64,000 bases of DNA from assembly GCA_964454025.1 (NCBI GenBank), contig CAYVRP010000029.1:7990-71989 (forward strand). Reading direction: 5' to 3'. A program made the translations under genes and the position numbers. The notes below the pieces were generated by a model, which worked only from the letters and a program-made list of their open reading frames with translations, searched no databases and was not told where the DNA came from. The DNA is from JAFGBI01 sp964454025. Its GTDB lineage: Bacteria; Myxococcota_A; Polyangia; Polyangiales; Polyangiaceae. This document shows positions 58,284-64,000 of the stretch, piece by piece (positions within the stretch are counted from its first letter, which is position 1; each line of letters begins with the position of its first letter).

Positions 58284-60086
58284 CTACCACGCGGGGATGA
58301 AGCCGAGGACGTTCGAGAAGGCGAACGTCAGGCCGCCGGCGCTGGTGTCCATGCGCAGGCCCAGGTTGCCGGTCAGGTCCACGGGGAACCGCGCCACCCC
58401 CCGGTAGAGCGACGTGGGATCGTCGAGGTCGTGCTGCGCCGCGAGCGCGTACGCGCCCGCGCTCACGAAGGCGTCGATGCCGTAGACGGACCGGTGGCCC
58501 ACGTAGAGGGGGACGCGGTACTCGCCGCCCACCCTGGCGGCGTACTGGCCGCGGCGCACCTCGGCGATCGCGGTGCCGAGGAAGTTGCTCGGTGGGCGTC
58601 GGTCGAGGCTCAGGCCGAGCACGCGACTGGCCAGGAAATCCGAGAAATCCGCCACGTAGTACTGCTCGAAGAACGGGGCCGGCCCGGTGATCGCCCCGCC
58701 GAACAGCTCGAGCCGGGCCACGTGCCGCCAGGGCAGCCGCCACCAGCGAGACGCCTGCAGCTCTACCTTCTGGTACGTGTAGTCGCTCCCGAGGGGACCC
58801 AGCGCGAACTCGCCCGAGCAGCGCGCGAGCCACCCGCGCTGCGGCAGGAACGGCTGGTCGCGGGTGTCGTGCGCCAGCGTCGCACGCACCGCGGACAGGG
58901 TGCTGTCCCCGGGCTGCACGTCGAAGTCGATGGGCTCGATCGGCTGGTACCCGTTGCGCGTGTGCGCCGCGGCGACGGGCACCGCCGCCTCCACCGCCTC
59001 GAGGCGGTAGTGGAGCCAGAGCTGGGTGGTCACGGACAGATCCCAGCCCACCCCGACGCTGCCGCCGAAGCGCTGGTAGGGCAGCACCGCGTAGTCCCGC
59101 GGTGCTTGCTGGTCCGGCGTCAGGTAGGAGACGGCGGCGTTCCCGAAGAAGTCCAGCGCGTCGTTGTAGAGCAACTCGGCGCTGACGAGCAGGTCGGAGT
59201 CCGCGATCACGGGGTCCAGGAACCTCAGGCGGAGCGCGAGCTGATCCTGGGCCAGCCCCACCGCCGCCCCCAGGGAGATGCCGGTGCCGCCGAGGTTGGA
59301 CTCCGCGACGTCGATGCCCCCGAAGGAGGTGAGAGGCCGCTTGCGCCCCTGCGGGTCGCGATCCGTCGAGAGCCCGAGCCAGGCACCGTTGAGGATGATC
59401 GTGTTCCGCTCGACGACCTCGATCACCAGGACGACCTGTCCGCGCGCCGAGCCGCGCCGCAAGGAGAACTGGACGTCGCTGAAGAAGCCCGTGCCGAGCA
59501 GCCGGTACCGCGTCAGCTCGACCGAAGGGTCCGCCACGTCGATGAGGTCGCCCGGCTCGAATGGAACGTAGCGGAGGATGACGCGCGCGTGAGGCTGCCG
59601 GTTCCCGTGGATCTCGATCGCCTCCAGGGCGTAGCGTATCCGCGCCTCCCCCGCGCGGCGGCGGACGGACGCGCCGCCGACCTCGGGCGGCGGCGGCTCA
59701 CCCGCCGGCAGGGACCCGAGCGGCCCCTCGCCTGGCGCGCCCGGCGGCGGCAGCGGCGCGACCGGGGCCGCGGACGGAGGAGGCCCCCCCGCCGCAGCCT
59801 CGCCCGGCGGCGGGCTCCCCTCGACGTCCGGGGCCGCCGTGTCGCTGCGGCCCCAGGTGTCAGGCGCGCCGGCCGCGGGCGGTGCGTCCGGCGCGGCAGA
59901 GGACCCCGGAGCTTCGGGCGGCGACGGCGCCGGAACGGGCTGCGCGCGCGCCGGGCGCACCGCGAGCGCCGCGACGAGGACCGCGCGCCGCGCGCGCGCG
60001 CGCGGCCCGCCGGGGAGGCGCCGGAGCGACCAGCGCTCGTGCGCCGCGCAACGGGCGACGAGAGCCTGGGGGCGCACGGTCACCAC
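58284..60086 (-). CDS. Omp85/BamA-TamA family outer-membrane protein
   Basis: The 600-residue product has an Arg-rich N-terminus with a signal-like segment (RRAVLVAALAVRPARAQ), a Pro/Ala/Gly-rich linker of about 90 residues and one POTRA domain at residues about 145-230 (YALEAIEIHGNRQPHARVILRYV; LTRYRLLGTGFFSDVQFSL; VVLVIEVVERNTIIL). The rest is a 16-strand-like barrel: GGIDVAESNLGGTGISLGA, TLAHDTRDQPFLPQRGW (the 'DTRD...P..G' motif), VRRGQYAARVGGEYRVPL. It ends FSNVLGFIPAW, with the C-terminal aromatic residue of barrel signals. With a single POTRA it is closer to two-partner or TamA-like transporters than to BamA, which has five. GTG 60086 is the assumed start. Confidence 0.87.
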   Translation of the reverse strand: MVTVRPQALVARCAAHERWSLRRLPGGPRARARRAVLVAALAVRPARAQPVPAPSPPEAPGSSAAPDAPPAAGAPDTWGRSDTAAPDVEGSPPPGEAAAGGPPPSAAPVAPLPPPGAPGEGPLGSLPAGEPPPPEVGGASVRRRAGEARIRYALEAIEIHGNRQPHARVILRYVPFEPGDLIDVADPSVELTRYRLLGTGFFSDVQFSLRRGSARGQVVLVIEVVERNTIILNGAWLGLSTDRDPQGRKRPLTSFGGIDVAESNLGGTGISLGAAVGLAQDQLALRLRFLDPVIADSDLLVSAELLYNDALDFFGNAAVSYLTPDQQAPRDYAVLPYQRFGGSVGVGWDLSVTTQLWLHYRLEAVEAAVPVAAAHTRNGYQPIEPIDFDVQPGDSTLSAVRATLAHDTRDQPFLPQRGWLARCSGEFALGPLGSDYTYQKVELQASRWWRLPWRHVARLELFGGAITGPAPFFEQYYVADFSDFLASRVLGLSLDRRPPSNFLGTAIAEVRRGQYAARVGGEYRVPLYVGHRSVYGIDAFVSAGAYALAAQHDLDDPTSLYRGVARFPVDLTGNLGLRMDTSAGGLTFAFSNVLGFIPAW

Positions 60087-60281
60087 GGGCCCAGGCTACT
60101 ACCGAGTCGCCACGCTCGCATCCAGGGGGCGCCGCGCCACGCGCCCGGCCCCGCGGCGACCGCCGCCGGGGCGCCCGGCGCCGCCGCGGTGACCGGTCGC
60201 ACCGAGCCGCGTGCCCACGCCGGAGCTTCGAAACCGGCACCCTCGCCAGGCGCGCGGCACCGACGTCCCCCGGGCTCCGAT

Positions 60282-60773
60282 TCAGCCGCGCTTGCGCCCG
60301 CGCCCCTTGGCGGCGCGCTGGCCCGGACGGGCCTTGCGCGCACCTGGCGCCCGCGCCGCGCTGGCGGGCGCCGCCTCGGCGGCCGCCGGGAAATACTTGG
60401 TCGCGCGCTTCTGGCCCTCGGTCGTGATCTGCTTGGCCGCGATGAGCTTCTTGATCGGGAGTGTCAGCTCCTTGGTGGGCAACGCGAGGGCCTTCGCGAT
60501 CTGCTCCACCCCCTGGCCAGGGTTCGCTTCGACGAACTTCAGCACCGTGCGGGTGGTGTTCGCGATCTCGTCCGGCGTCCGCTTCCCGCCGCGCTCGCGG
60601 AGGCCGCTTCCGGCGAGCCCCTTGGCGGGGCGCACCCGGATCGCGGGCGCGAGCTCGCCATCGGCGTCCAGCGCCTTGGTCACGGAGTCGACGGCGGCCT
60701 TCCGGATGAGCTCCGAGAGCTCCTGCACGAAGGCGTCGATGCGGTCACGAATCTGGCTGTTCAAACCGTTCAT
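60282..60773 (-). CDS. putative DNA-binding protein with basic tail, paralogue of the gene at 22778
   Basis: The 163-residue product begins MNGLNSQIRDRIDAFVQEL and has a helical first half with a VKAVDSVTKAL-type segment. A C-terminal core follows: KRTPDEIANTTRTVLKFVEAN, GVEQIAKALALPTKELTLPIKKL, IAAKQITTEGQKRATKYF. An Ala/Arg/Lys-rich tail of 35 residues ends GRGRKRG, like histone H1 or AT-hook-type tails. The core is shared with the 126-residue protein at 22778-23158, which has no such tail. A winged-helix DNA-binding domain with an unstructured basic arm is a fair reading. No family name is known to me. The tail is typical of nucleoid-associated proteins in GC-rich bacteria. Confidence 0.72.
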   Translation of the reverse strand: MNGLNSQIRDRIDAFVQELSELIRKAAVDSVTKALDADGELAPAIRVRPAKGLAGSGLRERGGKRTPDEIANTTRTVLKFVEANPGQGVEQIAKALALPTKELTLPIKKLIAAKQITTEGQKRATKYFPAAAEAAPASAARAPGARKARPGQRAAKGRGRKRG

Positions 60774-61090
60774 GGGTGTGTGTTCTGACGCGTTGTCACC
60801 ACACTGTCAACCCGTAGTCGGGGGCACCACCGATGGGTCGAATCGGTGTGCGCCCTGACTCGATGATACGCGGAGTACCCCGCGGGAGCGGACTCCTGAG
60901 CTCACCGCGCGGCGCCGGCCGGGTGAATCCGCGGCGAGACTCGCCGCAGAAGCGCGCGCGAAACGGGAGGACGAGCGACCTGGGTGGCCCCGCCAGGCAC
61001 CGCCCGAGCGCGAATGGATCCCCGATGAGCCGCGACCGGACTTGTGCAGTCCTCTTTTCGGAGGCATCGTGCGACGGAGACGGTGACGCG

Positions 61091-62281
61091 ATGAAGGTCC
61101 TCGATGTCACCGATTTCTACTCCGACCGTGGCGGCGGCATTCGCAGCCATCTGGACGCCAAAGGGCGCGCGCTCGCGGCGCTGGGCGTCGACCACGTGAC
61201 CCTGGCCCCGGGGGCGCGCGACGGCGAGGAAACCCTCACCGCGCCGGGTTCGCGGCCGTCGGCGCGCGTGCTCCGCGTCCGGGGGCCGGCCCAGCCCTAC
61301 GACGCGAGCTACCGCTTCCTCACCCGAACCCGTCGCGCGGCCGCGGTCGTGATCGCCGAGCGGCCAGACGTGCTCGAGCTCGACTCGCTCTACCTCGCGG
61401 CGAGGGTGGCGCGGCGGGTCCCTCGAGACGCGGCGCCCGTGCGCACCGCGTTCTGGCATTCCGACCACGTCGACACCCACCTGGTGCCGCGGCTCGCCCC
61501 GTGGCTGGGCACCCGCGGTGCCGAGCGCGTGGCGGCGCCGGCCTGGGGCGCCATCCGGGGCGTGCTCTCGCAGCTGGACGCCACCATCGCGGCGAGCCGC
61601 GTGCAGTGCGCGAAGCTCGAGCGCCATGGCGTGCCGCGGGTGCACCACATTCCGTTCGGCGTTGACCGCCGGCACTTCCGCCCCGAGGCTCGCTCGCCGG
61701 GACGCCGCGCCGAGCTGCGCGGCGCGGGCCGCGAGGGGGCGTGGCTCCTCCTGGCCGTGGGGCGCCTGTCCGTGGAGAAGCAGTGGCCGGTGGTGATCGA
61801 CGCCTTCCTCTCCCTCCGGCGGCGGCACGACGCCGTGCTGATCGTAATCGGAGACGGACCCGAGCGCGCCAAGCTCGAGCGACGGGCGAGCCAGGATCCG
61901 GACGTCCGCTTCCACGGCTTCGAAACCGACCGGGCGAGGTTCGCGGCGACGCTCGCCAGCGCCGACGCCCTGCTCCACGGCTGCCCGCACGAGACGTTCG
62001 GGCTGAGCGTGGCCGAGGCGGGGGCGTGCGGGCGCCCCGTGGTGGGCCCGGACGCCGGTGGCGCCGGGGAGCTCGCGGTGGGCCCCAGTGCCCGCCGCTA
62101 CGCGAGCGGTGACGCCTGCGCCTGCGCCGCGGCGGTCGAGGAACTGCTCGCGCTCCCTGCCGAGACGCGCCGAGCGGCCGCGCTCGCCGCCGCGGCGCGC
62201 GTAGGCACCATGGAGGACCACTTCCGGGCCGTCGTGGAGCTTTACCGCGAGCTCACGCTGCGGGCGACGCGCCGTGGATGA
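61091..62281 (+). CDS. GT4-family glycosyltransferase
   Basis: The 396-residue product begins MKVLDVTDFYSDRGGGIRSH, the N-terminal Gly-rich loop of GT4 retaining glycosyltransferases. Further blocks are HIPFGVDRRHFRPEA, LLLAVGRLSVEKQW and the C-terminal nucleotide-sugar site GCPHETFGLSVAEAGACG, with the 'E-x7-E'-type pattern (HETFGLSVAEA), then PVVGPDAGGAGEL. It transfers a sugar from a nucleotide or lipid donor to glycans or lipids such as LPS; the acceptor is unknown. ATG 61091 is used because the long upstream frame (from 60833) is Arg-rich and lies over a probable leader. The 3' end overlaps the convergent deacetylase gene by 29 bases. Confidence 0.87.
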   Translation: MKVLDVTDFYSDRGGGIRSHLDAKGRALAALGVDHVTLAPGARDGEETLTAPGSRPSARVLRVRGPAQPYDASYRFLTRTRRAAAVVIAERPDVLELDSLYLAARVARRVPRDAAPVRTAFWHSDHVDTHLVPRLAPWLGTRGAERVAAPAWGAIRGVLSQLDATIAASRVQCAKLERHGVPRVHHIPFGVDRRHFRPEARSPGRRAELRGAGREGAWLLLAVGRLSVEKQWPVVIDAFLSLRRRHDAVLIVIGDGPERAKLERRASQDPDVRFHGFETDRARFAATLASADALLHGCPHETFGLSVAEAGACGRPVVGPDAGGAGELAVGPSARRYASGDACACAAAVEELLALPAETRRAAALAAAARVGTMEDHFRAVVELYRELTLRATRRG

Positions 62282-63017
62282 GCGCGGCCACCGTCGGCAC
62301 GAAGTCGCCCGCCCCCCACGCGAGCAGTGACTCCGCCTCCCGAACCAGGAGCGGCACGCGCAGGTCGCCCGGGTGGAGCGCGATCCGGGCCGGCGTGAGC
62401 GCGCGCCCCACCCGCCCCACGCGGCAAAACGCCACGCTCGACCACCGTCGAGCGGGCGTGCGGCTGGCGAAATTGAGCACGACGCTGGGGCGCGCGCGCC
62501 CCCGCACGGGATCGTGCACCCAGAGGTGATCCTCGCTGTAGGCGATCCCGCGCTCGCGGAGGAGCTCCCGCACCCAGCGCGGCATCGACCAGGCGGGAGG
62601 CACGAACCCGCGCGGCTCGAGCCCGGCCTCCGCGAGCACGCGCAGCCCGCGATCCAGCCGCGCGGCTGCCTCCGCGCGGGTGACGTCGCTGAATTCCGCC
62701 TCACCGGCGGAGACGACGCGCTGAGCGAAGAAGCGCGCGAGCCCACGGGGGCGTCCCTCGGCGACGTCACTGCCGCGCGGCGCCTCCGGCCGCGCCTGGT
62801 GGTAGTACCCGTGCAGGAGGATCTCGTGCCCCGCCGCCGCGAGCTCGCGCAGCCGGGCGCAGAACCGCGGGTGGTCGGCGAGGGGCCAGGCGCCGTGGTG
62901 GTCGGGCACCACGAGCAGCGCCGGGCGCGCGCCGAAGCGCGCGGCGAGGCGCAGGGCCGCCTCGATCTCGGGCTCCCAGGCGGGGGTGACGTCGTGGAGG
63001 GAGACGTGGGTCGCCAT
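62253..63017 (-). CDS. polysaccharide deacetylase-like protein (DUF2334-type)
   Basis: The 254-residue product starts MATHVSLHDVTPAW; 'SLHDV' supplies the metal-binding and catalytic Asp as in NodB-type (CE4) TIM-barrel deacetylases. ILLHGYYHQARPEAP carries the paired His of the second motif ('hHGxxH'). RGFVPPAWSMP and YSEDHLWVHDP are further barrel-strand ends. These features are shared with DUF2334 proteins, which deacetylate glycans or other N-acetylated sugars. The ATG at 63017 follows the malQ stop after 2 bases, so the two genes are co-transcribed. The protein appears cytoplasmic, since no signal peptide is seen. Confidence 0.75.
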   Translation of the reverse strand: MATHVSLHDVTPAWEPEIEAALRLAARFGARPALLVVPDHHGAWPLADHPRFCARLRELAAAGHEILLHGYYHQARPEAPRGSDVAEGRPRGLARFFAQRVVSAGEAEFSDVTRAEAAARLDRGLRVLAEAGLEPRGFVPPAWSMPRWVRELLRERGIAYSEDHLWVHDPVRGRARPSVVLNFASRTPARRWSSVAFCRVGRVGRALTPARIALHPGDLRVPLLVREAESLLAWGAGDFVPTVAALIHGASPAA

Positions 63018-63019
63018 CC

Positions 63020-64000
63020 TCACGGCCTCGCGGCGCGGCGCGACGGGGACGGCGCCCGCTCCGTCGCCCGGGTCAGGCTCCCCAGGCGTTCCAGGAGGCG
63101 GCGGTCGAGCGCGCCGGGTTCGAGGCGCCAGCGCCAGTTGCCGGTCGGGGTCCCCGGCACGTTCATCCGTGCCCGGGAGCCGAGGCCCAACAGGTCCTGG
63201 ACCGGGAGGATGACGGTGTTGGCGGCGGACCGCATCAAGAGGCCGATGAGGTCCCAGTTGAGCTCCCGGCCGTCGCTCCCCACGTAATCGAGCACCCGCC
63301 GCCGGCGGCGCGCGAGGGCCGCGGCGTGCGCCGCGTCGCCCGGCCGCGGCCGCTCGTCGAACCACCCGCGCACGGTGTCGTTGTCGTGCGTGCCCGTGTA
63401 CGCGACCGTGTGCTGCGGGTAGCGGTGCGGGAGGTACCGCCGCCCGTCCTCGCCGTCGTCGAAGGCGAATTCGAGCACCTGCATGCCCGGCAGGGCGAAG
63501 CGCTCGCGCAGCGCGGTGACCTCCGGCGTGACCAGGCCGAGATCCTCGGCGACGAACGGGAGCCCGCGGAGCTCCGCCCGGAGCCGCGTGAAGAAGTCCG
63601 CGCCCGGGACCAGGACGAAGCGGCCCCGGCGGGCGGTGCGCGACGCTGCGGGAACGGCCCAGTAGCGGTGGAAGGCGATGAAGTGATCGAGCCGGACCGC
63701 GTCGAACCGCTCGAGGGTCGCGGCCAACCGCTCGACCCAGAAGCGGTAGCCCGTGGCGCGCAGCCGATCCCAGCGGTAGACCGGGTTGCCCCAGCGCTGA
63801 CCGCTGCGACTGAAGGCGTCGGGCGGCACGCCGGCGACGACCGTCGGCGCACCGCGCCGGTCGAGGGAGAACAGCTCCCGGTGTGCCCACGCCTCGGCGC
63901 CGTCCAGCGCGATGAACATCGGCACGTCGCCGAGGAGCCGCACCCCACGGCGGCGCGCGCGCGCGAGCGCCGACCGCCGCCGGTCACGGAGCGCCGGATC
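63020..64000 (-). CDS. malQ: 4-alpha-glucanotransferase (amylomaltase), partial, runs off right edge
   Basis: The enzyme rearranges alpha-1,4 glucans in maltodextrin and glycogen metabolism. The visible 326 residues are the C-terminal two-thirds of a typical 500-residue GH77 enzyme. Conserved GH77 blocks are ALARARRRGVRLLGDVPMFI, VRLDHFIAF (nucleophile Asp), FVAEDLGLVTPEV (acid/base Glu), MQVLEFAF, VAYTGTHDNDTVRGWF (transition-state Asp) and NVPGTPTGNWRWRL. The gene stop at 63020 lies 2 bases before the deacetylase-like gene. The N-terminus lies outside the window. Confidence 0.95.
   Translation of the reverse strand, partial: DPALRDRRRSALARARRRGVRLLGDVPMFIALDGAEAWAHRELFSLDRRGAPTVVAGVPPDAFSRSGQRWGNPVYRWDRLRATGYRFWVERLAATLERFDAVRLDHFIAFHRYWAVPAASRTARRGRFVLVPGADFFTRLRAELRGLPFVAEDLGLVTPEVTALRERFALPGMQVLEFAFDDGEDGRRYLPHRYPQHTVAYTGTHDNDTVRGWFDERPRPGDAAHAAALARRRRRVLDYVGSDGRELNWDLIGLLMRSAANTVILPVQDLLGLGSRARMNVPGTPTGNWRWRLEPGALDRRLLERLGSLTRATERAPSPSRRAARP

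Overview
The window is strongly GC-rich bacterial chromosome. Its gene content suggests a myxobacterium-like member of the Myxococcota: an eukaryote-like Ser/Thr kinase with an FHA domain, a fibro-slime protein, many lipoproteins with Gly/Ala-rich linkers, an LDL-receptor-like lipoprotein, an HD-GYP protein, a 'hydrolase + PgsB/PgsC' polymer operon and a tmRNA tag reading ANDNAIALAA. The assignment is inference from gene content; no rRNA is present.

Left block (1-16.0 kb). A CHASE2-type sensor gene leaves the window on the minus strand. Divergent from it is a five-gene operon whose reading frames all overlap by 4-8 bases. It encodes a CapC/PgsC-like polytopic membrane protein with a long extra C-terminal region, a membrane-anchored extracytoplasmic protein, a lipoprotein resembling zinc-dependent poly-gamma-glutamate/N-formylglutamate-type hydrolases, a 1,639-residue exported protein with a possible outer-membrane C-terminus, and a CapB/PgsB-like Mur-ligase-fold synthetase behind a HEAT-like N-terminal half. 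I read it as a Gram-negative system for making, exporting and trimming a poly-gamma-glutamate-like polymer. It is the best candidate here for an undescribed system.

Mobile block (16.0-21.2 kb). A small integrative element sits at the 3' end of the tmRNA gene: decayed integrase and IS21 pieces, an XRE-type regulator, a small hypothetical gene, a ribbon-helix-helix gene, an AlpA/excisionase-like gene, a tyrosine recombinase, and a 17-base direct repeat matching the tmRNA 3' end. Short palindromes related to GTTGAnnCTCAAC recur in its intergenic spaces.

Middle block (21.5-41.3 kb). Metabolic and accessory genes. There is an L-2-hydroxyglutarate oxidase; a three-gene minus-strand operon (small GMC-partner-like protein, sulfotransferase, and an aminotransferase fused to a GMC oxidoreductase); and, divergent from it, a large D-2-hydroxyacid (YdiJ-like) dehydrogenase. 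These are followed by a SUKH protein, a zinc-finger/histone-fold protein, a degenerate Fic protein, an FkbM methyltransferase, a receiver-like protein lacking its phosphoacceptor, and a frameshifted gene.

Right block (41.3-64 kb). Housekeeping and envelope genes: an HD-GYP/GAF protein, thrS, an HD phosphohydrolase, a QueD/PTPS-like enzyme, a beta-helix acyltransferase-like protein, exonuclease III and SppA. A cobalamin riboswitch lies upstream of a Gly-rich lipoprotein. Then come a kinase-FHA-degenerate-GGDEF protein, an Omp85 protein with a companion, a second copy of a small DNA-binding-like family also found at 22.8 kb, a GT4 glycosyltransferase, a polysaccharide-deacetylase-like protein and the 3' part of malQ. 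Starts were chosen by eye from codon context, overlaps and Shine-Dalgarno-like sequences.
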